56,310 bases of DNA from Elusimicrobiota bacterium (GCA_016204975.1 JACQJP010000030.1:1-56310); one strand, 5' to 3'; positions 8,616 through 18,676 are shown, counted from the stretch's first letter. Notes: generated from the sequence alone by a model not told the origin. A program made the numbers and translations.

Positions 8616-9541
8616 TGCAGGAACCCCTCTGGATGTGGCTGGCTTTTTTTTCTCTGGTGAGCTTGGTGCTCTATGTGGATCTAGAGATCCTCAATCGAAA
8701 ATCCCACGCTCCTTCTCTTCGCGAGGCGTCCGCTTGGTGCGCCGCTTGGGTTTCCCTGGCTTTGCTGTTCGGGGTTGGGATCTATATTCACCTGGGTACC
8801 AGAAAGTTTTTCGAGTTTCTCACCGGCTATGTGATCGAGTACTCGCTTTCCATGGACAACATGTTTGTTTTTATCGTCATCTTCGATTATTTCAGCGTGC
8901 CTCCCCAGTACCAGCCTCGGGTGCTTCATTGGGGCATCCTGGGAGCGGTGGTGATGAGGCTGATCCTCATCTTTGCCGGGGTGCAGTTGATCCATGCCTT
9001 CCATGGGATCGTCTATGTCTTTGGGGGAATCCTTGTTTTTACGGGAGTGAAGATGGCCTTGCAGAAGGATCAAAGGATCGAACCGGAGAAAAATCCCGTG
9101 CTTAGGATTTTTAAACGCTTTCTGCCTTTTGTGGATCGCTCCCAGGGAGAGGCTTTCTTTGTGCGGCAAAATTCGATCTGGCATGCCACGCCCCTGTTTG
9201 CCACGCTTTTGGTGGTGGAGGCCTCCGATTTGATCTTTGCGATAGACTCCATTCCCGCCATCTTGGCCATCACCCAGGACACATTCATCGTCTACACCTC
9301 CAACGTCTTTGCGATCCTGGGGCTTCGTTCTCTCTTCTTCCTTTTGGCGGGAATCATGGGGGTGTTCCGTTTTTTGAAAATTGGGATATCGGTCATTCTT
9401 TGTTATGTGGGAGCCAAGATGCTTTTGGCGGATATCCACCCCATTCCGGTGCAGGTTTCCTTAGGAGTGGTGTTGGGAATTTTGACGCTGTCCATTTTGG
9501 CCTCTATAGCGTTCAAGAAAAAGCAAGCACCTCACGCCTAG
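8615..9541 (+). CDS. TerC-family integral membrane protein
   Basis: SLSMDNMFVFIVIF ... LVVEASDLIFAIDSIPAILAIT. Confidence 0.92.
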   Translation: MQEPLWMWLAFFSLVSLVLYVDLEILNRKSHAPSLREASAWCAAWVSLALLFGVGIYIHLGTRKFFEFLTGYVIEYSLSMDNMFVFIVIFDYFSVPPQYQPRVLHWGILGAVVMRLILIFAGVQLIHAFHGIVYVFGGILVFTGVKMALQKDQRIEPEKNPVLRIFKRFLPFVDRSQGEAFFVRQNSIWHATPLFATLLVVEASDLIFAIDSIPAILAITQDTFIVYTSNVFAILGLRSLFFLLAGIMGVFRFLKIGISVILCYVGAKMLLADIHPIPVQVSLGVVLGILTLSILASIAFKKKQAPHA

Positions 9542-9556
9542 CCCATATGGAAGTTT

Positions 9557-10618
9557 TTATTTGTGGTGGTACTCTTCCCGGTAGATCTTGATGAGGGCCA
9601 GAACCAGGGTGATGGTGATGGGGCCCAGGAGGATCCCCAGGGGTCCGTAGACACGCAGCCCTCCGAAGATGCCGAAGAAAAGCAGGAGGAAGGGAAGCCG
9701 GGCCCGGCCTCCGATGATGATAGGCTTGATAAAATTATCCACCACGCTGATCACTCCCATTCCCCAGATGAGGAGAAAGATCCCTCTCCATAGAGGTTCC
9801 TGGGTTAAAAAGTAGACGGCGACGGGGAGCCAGATCAAGGAGGCTCCTCCGAAGGGAATCAGGGAAAAGAGCCCGGCCAGAAATCCCAGGGCCACGGGGA
9901 TGTGTGTGCCCACGATCCAGAAACCGACCCCGGCCAAAAATCCCTGGGCTGCGGCGTTGGCGATGGCCGCCCGAACCACCGCCGAGGTGGTTTCGTAGAA
10001 CCGCTGTACGAGCAGCTCCTTGTGCTCCGGTTCCATGGGGATGAGGTCTCGGATGCGGGTCAGGAGGTCTTTTCCATCCCGGAAAAGAAAAAAGAGGGTA
10101 AAGATCATTACCAGAAAATCGAGCAGGAGAATGAAGATGTTCTTGGCCGCTTGTTTTCCGAGTACGGCGATGGAGGCGCTCAACTTTGCCAGGCTTTTTC
10201 CCACCACGTCCCGGAAGTCCACGTGCAGGAGGGACCAGATAAATTCCGTCTTCTTCTGGAGGTTCTCCAACCAAGCCACGGGGCCGCCTTCCGCAGAATC
10301 CCCCAGTTCCTGTACCGCTTCGGTCCAGCGTTCCAAAGCCGGGTAGATCACCGCCGCTTCGCGGAAGAGGATCCAGAGGAAGAAGGTAAAGGGCAAAATC
10401 ACCATCAGGGAGACGACGGCGGTGGTGAGCGCCGCCACGGGGTTGTGGTGCTGTGGGAGAAGTTTCAATATCCGGTGATGGATGGGATAGAAAACCAGGC
10501 AGAGCACCACGGCGCAAAGGATGGGGGAAAAGAAAGGAGACAGGATTCGGAGAAGCTGGTAGAGCAAAAGCAGCAGCGCCCCGAAGAAAAACCAGCGAAA
10601 GAGTTGCTGCCGGTTCAT
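9557..10618 (-). CDS. AI-2E family transporter
   Basis: Polytopic UPF0118-like architecture, C-terminal YGPLGILLGPITITLVLALIKIYREEY. Confidence 0.88.
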   Translation of the reverse strand: MNRQQLFRWFFFGALLLLLYQLLRILSPFFSPILCAVVLCLVFYPIHHRILKLLPQHHNPVAALTTAVVSLMVILPFTFFLWILFREAAVIYPALERWTEAVQELGDSAEGGPVAWLENLQKKTEFIWSLLHVDFRDVVGKSLAKLSASIAVLGKQAAKNIFILLLDFLVMIFTLFFLFRDGKDLLTRIRDLIPMEPEHKELLVQRFYETTSAVVRAAIANAAAQGFLAGVGFWIVGTHIPVALGFLAGLFSLIPFGGASLIWLPVAVYFLTQEPLWRGIFLLIWGMGVISVVDNFIKPIIIGGRARLPFLLLFFGIFGGLRVYGPLGILLGPITITLVLALIKIYREEYHHK

Positions 10619-13140
10619 ATTGGAAAATTGTGTTGTTCTCCCCTAAACTTCCTCCCGGAACCGAAGGGTTTGAATGTGATGATGATACTGGGCAGGAGGT
10701 TCAAGTCGCTTAAGGTCGCGATCACCATCACGTAGGCCACCAAAAGACCAAACAGGATGGATGGCACGAAATTGGACAGCACCAGGATGGAAAATCCCAG
10801 GATGATCGGCAAGGAGCTATAGAGCATATTGTTGCCGATGGTAGCGTGACAGCGGTACATGGCGGCCACATAGTCCCCATCCATCTGAATTTCGTGTCGG
10901 AAGCGATAGATGTAGTGCGTTCCGTTGTCCACAGCAATTCCCAGTCCCACGGCCACGATGGTAATTGTCATCACATCCAGGGGAATCCCGGCCAAGCCCA
11001 TGAATCCCAGCACCGACATCGTGGAGATGATGCTGGGAATGAGCGCCACCAGACTGGTTTTGAACGACCGAAACAGCAGATAGAACATGACCGCCAAAGG
11101 AAGGAGCGTCCAAGCGATGGTCCTGATTTGGGAGTTGTAGAGGCTTCGGAGCATGTTGTTGTAAAGGACCATAAGGCCCCCCATACGGAAATGCTCCTCC
11201 TTCAAACCTACCTTCTCGGCCAAATCCTTGCGGACTTTTTTGAGCAAGGCGTCGCGCCGCAACCCGGGCAGGGAGTCCTTGATGCGCGTCGTGATCCGAA
11301 TCTGATTGTCCTTTATGGAGACATAAGGGGTCACCAGGATATCCCGGAACCTGCCCTCCAAGGAATTAAACAGCAGTGCCGCCCCGAAATCGTCCAGTTC
11401 TTTTTCCTCGTTAAGCTCCCGAGCCTGCTTCCAAATCGTGGCTAGGGAAAACACCTTCCCCGTCTCCGAAAGATCATCGAGATAGTCATGGACCTTTTCG
11501 ACAAGCTCAAGCTTGGATGTAGTGAACCAGTATTTGGCTGGGTCCTCCTTCTGCTCAAACTCGCCGAACAGTTCAAAATCCTCATCGGACTGAGCAGCCC
11601 GCCTGGAGGTTCTGGACTCCTCCTGCGGAAAATCCAGAGTGATGTCCAGGGGGGTCGTTCCCCCCAGATTCTGATCGATGAATTTCATGCCCCGATAGAT
11701 CTCGGTGGACTGCTTGAAGTAATTGATGAAGCTGTTTTCTACCTCAAGCCGGAAGCAGCCGACGACAGTTCCCACTACAAAGAACGCCGCTATGGAAAGC
11801 ACAAGCCACCGGTACCGTTTCACGAAGAGCGCGCAGGCGGCGGTCACCGGCGTGCCGGATTTGAGTTCCACAGCCGTGGCCGGCGGCTTGGGAAGCAGCA
11901 CCAGCGCCGTAGGCAAAAGCAGGAAGGTGATGATCAAGGATACGACCAATCCGGCACTCATCATCCAGCCGAAGTTGACGACCGGCAGGATATTGCAGGT
12001 AATCAGCGAGGCAAAACCTACGATGGTGGTGAGTTGACAGTGGAAGGCGGGAATAAAGACGTCGCCTACCGCTTCGCGCACCAGATCGCGGTTGGAAAGA
12101 TCCGGCTTCAGGTTCAGGAGTTCCACATAGCGCCCCACCAGATGGATAGCCAGATAGAGGGTGAGGATAAGCTGCAGAGACACGAAATTGGAGGATACGA
12201 CCGTCACGTCCCACTGCATCAGCCCCAGGATGCCCATCATCACAAACACGGAAGCCACGCAGCAGGCCAGGGAGAGAATCACCCAGCGCGCGCGGCGGAA
12301 CATGGCGTAGAGCGTTCCGATCAGGAGAAGCATCATTCCCACCCCGAAGATCTTCAAATCATTGCGGATGAAGGCGAGAATGTCGTCGACTACCATTGGA
12401 ACGCCGCCCAGGATGAAGCCCGCCTCGGACCTGTATTTTGCGATGATGCGCCGGATCCGGAGGATATCCTCATGCCGCTGGGCGCGTTCCCGGTCTTTGT
12501 GGGCGCGGTATTCATTCTCGAGCTTTTTTAATTCGCGCCGCTCATCGGTGGTCAACGCCCCGCTATATTTTCTTTCCAGAAGCAGGGAGCGCCGAGTCAG
12601 CATACCGCTTGCGCTTTGGTTGGTTGCAAAATTCACCTGGATCCCGGTGGAACGCATATCCTCGCTGATGAGCAGGTCCCTATAGATGGGGCTGGTGCGG
12701 AATTCTTCGATCGCGCGCGGAAGATCCGCCTGCCGGGACTCCAGAGTGCGGAGGTTGCGCTTTAAATCCTTGAGGTTGCCGGGGCGGTTTTTCAAAAGCG
12801 GAACGTCCAGGAGCGTGACGACGGAGGTGACCCTGGGAAGGGCTTTCAGTTCCTCGCGAATTCGTTTGAGCCGGTTCCGGGAAGCCTCCGAAAAGAGCTC
12901 CTCTGGAGGAGAGTAGGTGATGACGACAAAATCCCCATCCTGGTAGCGGTCCAGGAGCTTGCGGTAATAGCGCATGTCATCATCGTGTTCCAGGACCAGG
13001 GAGTCGCTGGAAGCGTCCAGACGGAAATCCTTGAGTCCGTAGCCGGAAACGGCGAAAATACACGCCAGACAGAGCAAGGTCGTCCTCGGCCATTGAAGCA
13101 CGGTGCGGTCGAAAAAGTGACGCCAGTGGACAGCCTTCAT
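10615..13140 (-). CDS. RND/MMPL-family transporter
   Basis: 841 aa, two 6-TM RND halves; overlaps neighbours by 4 nt at both ends. Confidence 0.88.
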   Translation of the reverse strand: MKAVHWRHFFDRTVLQWPRTTLLCLACIFAVSGYGLKDFRLDASSDSLVLEHDDDMRYYRKLLDRYQDGDFVVITYSPPEELFSEASRNRLKRIREELKALPRVTSVVTLLDVPLLKNRPGNLKDLKRNLRTLESRQADLPRAIEEFRTSPIYRDLLISEDMRSTGIQVNFATNQSASGMLTRRSLLLERKYSGALTTDERRELKKLENEYRAHKDRERAQRHEDILRIRRIIAKYRSEAGFILGGVPMVVDDILAFIRNDLKIFGVGMMLLLIGTLYAMFRRARWVILSLACCVASVFVMMGILGLMQWDVTVVSSNFVSLQLILTLYLAIHLVGRYVELLNLKPDLSNRDLVREAVGDVFIPAFHCQLTTIVGFASLITCNILPVVNFGWMMSAGLVVSLIITFLLLPTALVLLPKPPATAVELKSGTPVTAACALFVKRYRWLVLSIAAFFVVGTVVGCFRLEVENSFINYFKQSTEIYRGMKFIDQNLGGTTPLDITLDFPQEESRTSRRAAQSDEDFELFGEFEQKEDPAKYWFTTSKLELVEKVHDYLDDLSETGKVFSLATIWKQARELNEEKELDDFGAALLFNSLEGRFRDILVTPYVSIKDNQIRITTRIKDSLPGLRRDALLKKVRKDLAEKVGLKEEHFRMGGLMVLYNNMLRSLYNSQIRTIAWTLLPLAVMFYLLFRSFKTSLVALIPSIISTMSVLGFMGLAGIPLDVMTITIVAVGLGIAVDNGTHYIYRFRHEIQMDGDYVAAMYRCHATIGNNMLYSSLPIILGFSILVLSNFVPSILFGLLVAYVMVIATLSDLNLLPSIIITFKPFGSGRKFRGEQHNFPI

Positions 13141-13799
13141 TCATGGCCCTCGGGGGCAGACGGCACGGAAGTGCTTTTCTTGATTTCTTCCTCTGTGGCT
13201 TTCAGCTCCCCGGGTTGCTCCAAAGACTTCTCCCTAAGCTTTTTCAGGAGGTCCGAGACAGAGCCGTTCTGCAGAAACTGATCGTACTGGGAGCCGTAGG
13301 ATTTTATCAGGCTGATGCCTTCGATCTCCACATCGTAGACCTTCCAGATGGGCCCCTTCTTATAGAGCTTGTAGAGCATCTTGTGCCGCTCGCTCTTGGA
13401 TAAAACATACACCAACATCTGGTACTTCCCCTTCTCGGTGGGCGCCGGGTCCTCGAACTCCACAGTCTCGTCGCTGAGAAGGTCCACTTTGTCAAAGTAA
13501 GAGTCCTGAAGCGTCTTCACGAACAAATCCGTGAATTCCTTTTGTTGAGCCGGCGTGAGCCCGGGCCAGTGCTTGCGGCCCAGAGTCAGCTTGGCCATGA
13601 GCGGGAAGTCAAAGAGGGGATCCGCAATCTCCCCTATCTTCCTCTTTCGTGTCTCCCGATCCGACGCCTTATCTTTGAGCACATCGAGCACGGCACTGGC
13701 CGAGCGTTCGATGAGGCCGCGAACCTCCTTCGCGTCATCGGTTTGCGCAGGCGCGGATAACGCCGTCAGCGAAAGCAAAACGGAAAGAAATATTTTCAT
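13137..13799 (-). CDS. mlaC: MlaC/Ttg2D-family periplasmic lipid-binding protein
   Basis: MKIFLSVLLSLTALSAPAQ signal; FDFPLMAKLTLGRKHWPGLTPAQQKEFTDLFVKTLQDSYFDKV. The 461-aa track ORF is over-extended; ATG at 13799. Confidence 0.88.
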   Translation of the reverse strand: MKIFLSVLLSLTALSAPAQTDDAKEVRGLIERSASAVLDVLKDKASDRETRKRKIGEIADPLFDFPLMAKLTLGRKHWPGLTPAQQKEFTDLFVKTLQDSYFDKVDLLSDETVEFEDPAPTEKGKYQMLVYVLSKSERHKMLYKLYKKGPIWKVYDVEIEGISLIKSYGSQYDQFLQNGSVSDLLKKLREKSLEQPGELKATEEEIKKSTSVPSAPEGHE

Positions 13800-13809
13800 G
13801 GTTAGAGCC

Positions 13810-14565
13810 TTACTCCCGTATCTTTTGATCCCGATTCTGCTTATAGGCGTCCCGGATGAAGGCATAGGGATCCAGGGCATCCTTCTTGATCGTCTCGTAT
13901 TCTCCGATATGGAGAGAGACGTAATTAAATTCCCCGCCCGCAGTGACCGCGAAGTTGGTTTCGAAGTCCGCGACATAGTAGACGGGACTAAGCAGAAAAT
14001 TGGGCGCCATGCCGACCCCGTCGCGGAGATTGGTGGACCCCAGGATGGGCAGAACGATGGGGAAGCCGTCCCCAAGCCCATAGAAGCCGAGCGTCTGGCC
14101 GAAATCCTCTTCGCCCGGACGGTTCCAGTCCAGCCAAGCCTCCGCCGGGTCGAGAAGCCCTCCCAGACCCACCGTGGAATTGACCGCAAATCGGCCGAGC
14201 TCCACGCCCGCCTTGCCGAATTTGATCTGAAGCAGACAGTTGACGAAACGCAGAGGAAAGCCAAGATTGTGGAATCCCCTCCGGATGGCGACGCGTCCCG
14301 CTTTCGGCACGAGGAACCCGTATCCTCGGGCGAGCGGCTTGGCCAACCAGAAATAGAATCGATCGTTGAACTGGAACATAAAGCGGTTATAGCCCCGCAA
14401 GGGGTCGAAAGTATGAACGGGTTGGGTGCTTTCTGAGACATCTCCGAACTCCTCCTCAAATTGTTCAAATTCCGGCGGTTCCTGAGCTCCGACGGGCACG
14501 ACAGCCCCCAGGGAAGCCGCAAACAGCCCCAGCCACATTGCGCTTAAGAACACTCTCGGGTTCAT
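13810..14565 (-). CDS. mlaA: MlaA/VacJ-family outer-membrane lipid asymmetry protein
   Basis: DPLRGYNRFMFQFNDRFYFWLAKPLARGYGFLVPKAGRVAIRRGFHNLGFPLRFVN. Confidence 0.92.
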   Translation of the reverse strand: MNPRVFLSAMWLGLFAASLGAVVPVGAQEPPEFEQFEEEFGDVSESTQPVHTFDPLRGYNRFMFQFNDRFYFWLAKPLARGYGFLVPKAGRVAIRRGFHNLGFPLRFVNCLLQIKFGKAGVELGRFAVNSTVGLGGLLDPAEAWLDWNRPGEEDFGQTLGFYGLGDGFPIVLPILGSTNLRDGVGMAPNFLLSPVYYVADFETNFAVTAGGEFNYVSLHIGEYETIKKDALDPYAFIRDAYKQNRDQKIRE

Positions 14566-14673
14566 AACGCCGGGCTTCTCAACTGATAGGCATCAGGATG
14601 GGTGTTCGCCGTTCGGAAAACACGGCGAAAGACGGCTGCTATTGTAGCGTTTACTTCGAAGGGTTTCTCGGAG

Positions 14674-15039
14674 TTATTCCTCGATGATCTCTTCTTGATA
14701 TTCCGAGGGTGCTTCTTCCGATTCCGACCCTGTCTCTTCCCCGGGCAACTCTTCCGCTCCCCCTCCGATCTCTTCGGGGGCGGATTCCTCCGGGATTTCT
14801 TCTTCCGGGAGTTCGTTGGATTCTTCCTCTAAAATCTCTTCTTCTTTGGGTGGGAGGAGTGAATCTTCGGGCTCGTCCTCTGCGGCTTTTTCGTCCTTGA
14901 GTTCTTCGGGGGGAGATGGTAGCAGGTAGGGGTCCTCCGTCTCTGTTTCAACGGGTTTCGGCGCCATGGCTTGTGCCGTTGCCAATCCCAGGCACAGTGC
15001 GGTGATCAGGAACCAGCTTGGGTAAGTTCTGTTTTTCAT
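14674..15039 (-). CDS. Secreted Glu/Pro-rich acidic low-complexity protein
   Basis: ATG at 15039 after GGAGGAAAC; signal peptide then E-rich tail (EEEILEEESNELPEEEIPEESAPEE). Confidence 0.6.
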   Translation of the reverse strand: MKNRTYPSWFLITALCLGLATAQAMAPKPVETETEDPYLLPSPPEELKDEKAAEDEPEDSLLPPKEEEILEEESNELPEEEIPEESAPEEIGGGAEELPGEETGSESEEAPSEYQEEIIEE

Positions 15040-15070
15040 GTTTCCTCCATTTTGCCTTCTGATATCCATT

Positions 15071-16198
15071 TTAGCATGAAGCGGGCCGCGCGATCACATC
15101 CGTTCTGAGAAGCTCCAGAATCTCCGGGAAGCCTTTTTTGAAACCCTCCACCGCGGCGGGATCGAACTGGGTTCCCGCCTTGGTTTCTATGTAGCGAAAA
15201 GCCTCTTGCGGTTCCCAGGCCGGCTTGTAGACCCTCCGGGTGGCTAAGGCGTCGAAAACATCCACGACCGAAACGATTCTGGCCTCCCAGGGGATCTCCT
15301 CCCCCTTGAGGCGCTTGGGGTAGCCGGTGCCGTCGAAGCTTTCATGATGGGCGAGGGCGATGCGGTGGGCCATTTGCAGCAGTGTGGTTTGGGCGTTTTC
15401 CAGGATGCGCGCTCCGTAAGCAGGATGCTTTTTCATCTCGGCATATTCCTCCTCCGTCAGTTTCCCGGGTTTCAAGAGGATAGCATCCGGAATGGCCACT
15501 TTGCCGATGTCATGCAGCGGGCTGGCGTAGCGGATTTCCTCCACGGTGCCCGGATCCAGCCCCAGATTTTCGGCTACAACGGCGGCGTACTGGCTGATAT
15601 GTCGCAGGTGTAGGGCGGTGTCCTCCTGGTCGCGATATTCGGCGATCATGGCCAAACGGTAGATGGTTTCTAGGTGGGAATCGCGAAGTTCCTCACAGAG
15701 TTTGGCGTTTTCGATCGCACCGGAGGCGATAGCGGCCAAGAGCTGCAAAAGCCCGCAATCCTCCCGGCTGAAGGTGCCGCGCTTTTTGTTGAGCACCTCG
15801 AAGACGCCCAGGATTTTCCCTTCCCTGTTTTTCAACGGGACGGCGAGCAGATTGCGGGTTCTGTAGCCGGATTTTTTGTCGGAGCTGGGATCAAAGCGCG
15901 GGTCCCGGTATGCCTTGGGAATGAGCAGCGGCCGCCCCGTTTTGGCGACGGCACCGATGATCCCACGGCCCAGCGGGAGGCGCAGTTCCAGGGCTTTCAG
16001 TCCGTGGGCCAGCTTGGACCGGAGCTCTTGGGTCTGGGGGTCCAGGAGAAACACAGTGCAGCGTTGGGCGTTTAGGAGCTGCCGGACCTCATCCGCCAGG
16101 AGCTTCAGCAGGGGCTCCAGACGGGTCTGGCTGGAGACGGCGGCTCCGAAGCGTACCAGGATTTTGTGTTCCCTCTCTAGGGTTTGCAGGCGGCGCAT
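15071..16198 (-). CDS. GAF plus HD-GYP domain protein (putative c-di-GMP phosphodiesterase)
   Basis: GAF region and ASPLHDIGKVAIPDAILLKPGKL ... HHESFDGTGYPKRLKGEEIP. Confidence 0.88.
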   Translation of the reverse strand: MRRLQTLEREHKILVRFGAAVSSQTRLEPLLKLLADEVRQLLNAQRCTVFLLDPQTQELRSKLAHGLKALELRLPLGRGIIGAVAKTGRPLLIPKAYRDPRFDPSSDKKSGYRTRNLLAVPLKNREGKILGVFEVLNKKRGTFSREDCGLLQLLAAIASGAIENAKLCEELRDSHLETIYRLAMIAEYRDQEDTALHLRHISQYAAVVAENLGLDPGTVEEIRYASPLHDIGKVAIPDAILLKPGKLTEEEYAEMKKHPAYGARILENAQTTLLQMAHRIALAHHESFDGTGYPKRLKGEEIPWEARIVSVVDVFDALATRRVYKPAWEPQEAFRYIETKAGTQFDPAAVEGFKKGFPEILELLRTDVIARPASC

Positions 16199-16200
16199 GT

Positions 16201-16233
16201 AAAAAACCCGCCCTTGGTGAGGACGGGTTTTTT
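16201..16233. terminator. Intrinsic (bidirectional-looking) terminator between csp and the HD-GYP gene
   Basis: AAAAAACCCGcCCTtggtgAGGaCGGGTTTTTT. Confidence 0.85.
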
Positions 16234-16254
16234 GATTTTTGCGGAATGATTCAA

Positions 16255-16464
16255 TTAGCCAACTTTTTTCACGTTGACAGCCTTGGGTCCCTTATCAGTC
16301 TGTTCGACCTCAAATTCGACCTCTTGGTTTTCCGCGAGGGTCTTGAATCCATCCCCCTGGATCGAGCTGTGATGCACGAAGAGATCCCTGGATCCGTCAT
16401 CCGGGGTGACAAAACCGTAGCCCTTCGCATCATTGAACCACTTCACTTTACCTTTCTGTGCCAT
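16255..16464 (-). CDS. Cold-shock protein
   Basis: [35 protein letters not shown]. Confidence 0.96.
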   Translation of the reverse strand: MAQKGKVKWFNDAKGYGFVTPDDGSRDLFVHHSSIQGDGFKTLAENQEVEFEVEQTDKGPKAVNVKKVG

Positions 16465-16601
16465 TGTCTGCATCCTACCTCTGCTTTTGACAAACAACCG
16501 CCTGACTTGGCGGCGAGCCCAATTCTGCCAAATCCTTCGCGGCTATGGAACTGCTTTGTCCGCGTCAAGGCTTTGACCCTTGGACTCCCGATTATTATAC
16601 C

Positions 16602-17087
16602 ATGAATTCCGTGGCCCCGCACATGAAAATTATTTCCGGGGGGCAGACGGGGGTGGACCGGGCGGCGCTGGATGCCGCGCTGGCCTGGGGCGTTCCATGC
16701 GGGGGGATGGTGCCGAGGGGACGGTTGGCGGAAGATGGTCCGCTGGACGTTCGTTATCCGGTCGAGGAGTGCGATTCGGAGGATTACGCCGTGCGTACGG
16801 AACTTAACGTCCTTCGCAGCGATGCAACGTTGATTCTTTACCGGGGGAGAAAGGATTTCAGCGGGGGCACGCTTTTAACTTTCGATTTCTGCAAAAAGCG
16901 CCAAAAACCGGTCCAGACCGTAGATTTAGAGACACTTTCTTTCGAGGCAGCAGTCCGGGTGTGCCGGGATTTTATTCGGGAGCGGGCTCCCCGGGTTCTC
17001 AACGTGGCCGGTCCTCGGGACTCTAAATCCCAAGGAATTTATGAATGCAGCTACCGGCTTCTCCTGGAGGTTTTAAGGCCTATTTGA
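16602..17087 (+). CDS. YpsA-related SLOG-family protein (putative molybdenum carrier)
   Basis: MKIISGGQTGVDRAALDAALAWGVPCGGMVPRGRLAEDG; start may be 16623. Confidence 0.85.
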   Translation: MNSVAPHMKIISGGQTGVDRAALDAALAWGVPCGGMVPRGRLAEDGPLDVRYPVEECDSEDYAVRTELNVLRSDATLILYRGRKDFSGGTLLTFDFCKKRQKPVQTVDLETLSFEAAVRVCRDFIRERAPRVLNVAGPRDSKSQGIYECSYRLLLEVLRPI

Positions 17088-17158
17088 CCCCTTCGTCGAG
17101 GAAATGGTATTGTAGAGCCTTCGCTGGGGAAAGTCAGTCGCTGATATTTTTGGAGGAT

Positions 17159-18676
17159 ATGATGCCGGAAACTGCAACCTTTGAGATGCATCCTAACCTG
17201 CGAAAGTTTCTTTCCGCCCAGCCCAAGAGGCTCTGGATAGGTGGGAAGTGGGTGGAGGCCCGGTCCGGAAAGAGTTTTGAGACCTGCAACCCCGCCACAG
17301 GGGATGCCTTGGCCAGGGTGGCGGAGGCCGATCGCGCGGATGTTGAGGAGGCTGTGCGGGCCGCTCGGAAGGCCACAGAGGGACCCTGGTCTTCCCTGAG
17401 CCCTTCCGAGCGCGGCAAGCTCCTTTACCGGATTGCGGAGCTTTTGGAGAAACATGCCGAGGAACTGGCCCAACTGGAAAGCCTGGACAACGGCAAGACC
17501 ATTCGGGAGGCCCAGAAGGGGGATCTCCCCTTAGCGGTGGACCTTTTCCGGTACTATGCCGGATGGCCCACCAAGATCCACGGGGAAACCATTCCGGTCA
17601 GCGTCCCCTACCTACCCGGCGCGCGATTCTTTCATTACACGGTCCGCGAGCCGGTGGGGGTGGTGGGGGCCATCATCCCCTGGAACTTTCCCCTTCTGAT
17701 GGCGGCAGAGAGAATCGCCCCGGCCTTGGCTTGCGGGAATACCGTGATCCTGAAGCCTGCGGAACAGACCCCGCTTTCGGCGCTTCGGCTGGGAGAGATT
17801 TTGGAGGAGGCCGGGCTTCCGGAGGGGGTTTGCAACATCCTGCCCGGCTTTGGCCCCACCGCAGGGCGGGCTCTGGCGGAGCATCCCGGTGTGGATAAGA
17901 TCACTTTCACCGGCTCCACCGAGGTGGGCCGTGAGATTGTCAAGGCCTCCGCCGGCAACTTAAAGCGCATCTCCCTGGAGCTGGGCGGGAAATCCCCCAA
18001 CATCGTTTTCGCCGACGCCGATCTGGAACTGGCGGTCAAGGGGATGTTTATGGGCATCTTCTACAACCAGGGACAGTGTTGCTCGGCGGGTTCGCGGGTG
18101 TTTGTGGAGAAATCCTGTTTTGATGCCCTCTTAGAAAAGATGGTGGAGCGCGCCAAGACGGTGCGCCAGGGTCCGGGCTTGGATCCCAAGACCCAGATGG
18201 GCCCCCTGGTCTCGCAAGAGCAGCTGGATCGCGTCGCGGGATATGTGGAGTCCGGGAAGAAAGAGGGGGCGCAGCTTTTGTGCGGGGGGGTGCGGGGGGA
18301 GGGGGCGCTCTCGAAGGGATACTTCTTTAAGCCGACTGTGTTTGCGGGCGTCCGGGACGAGATGCGGATCGCCCAGGAGGAGATATTCGGGCCGGTGGCG
18401 ACGGTCCTGCCTTTCGAAAGCTTCGAGGAGGTGGTCCAGCGCGCCAACGGCACCGCCTACGGCCTGGTGGCCGGCGTCTGGACCCAAGACATCAAGAGGG
18501 CCTTGCGGCTGGCCCAGGTGCTTCAGGCGGGGACGGTGTGGATCAACTGCTACCATTTTGTGGATGCGGCGGCCCCCTGGGGAGGCTATAAGCAGAGCGG
18601 GTATGGCCGCGAAAAGGGCCAGTACGCCATTGACCTTTATACCCAGATTAAGAGCGTGTGGGTGGATTTGAACTAG
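17159..18676 (+). CDS. Aldehyde dehydrogenase family protein
   Basis: TFTGSTEVGREI, LELGGKSPNIVF and FYNQGQCCSAGSRVFVE active-site motifs. Confidence 0.95.
   Translation: MMPETATFEMHPNLRKFLSAQPKRLWIGGKWVEARSGKSFETCNPATGDALARVAEADRADVEEAVRAARKATEGPWSSLSPSERGKLLYRIAELLEKHAEELAQLESLDNGKTIREAQKGDLPLAVDLFRYYAGWPTKIHGETIPVSVPYLPGARFFHYTVREPVGVVGAIIPWNFPLLMAAERIAPALACGNTVILKPAEQTPLSALRLGEILEEAGLPEGVCNILPGFGPTAGRALAEHPGVDKITFTGSTEVGREIVKASAGNLKRISLELGGKSPNIVFADADLELAVKGMFMGIFYNQGQCCSAGSRVFVEKSCFDALLEKMVERAKTVRQGPGLDPKTQMGPLVSQEQLDRVAGYVESGKKEGAQLLCGGVRGEGALSKGYFFKPTVFAGVRDEMRIAQEEIFGPVATVLPFESFEEVVQRANGTAYGLVAGVWTQDIKRALRLAQVLQAGTVWINCYHFVDAAAPWGGYKQSGYGREKGQYAIDLYTQIKSVWVDLN

Noticed and set aside
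11488-12531. 347-aa plus-strand ORF
   Set aside because: Antisense to the RND transporter; no RBS or motifs.
13800-14522. N-terminal extension of the 461-aa ORF containing MlaC
   Set aside because: Overlaps mlaA in another frame; MlaC has its own ATG and signal peptide at 13799.
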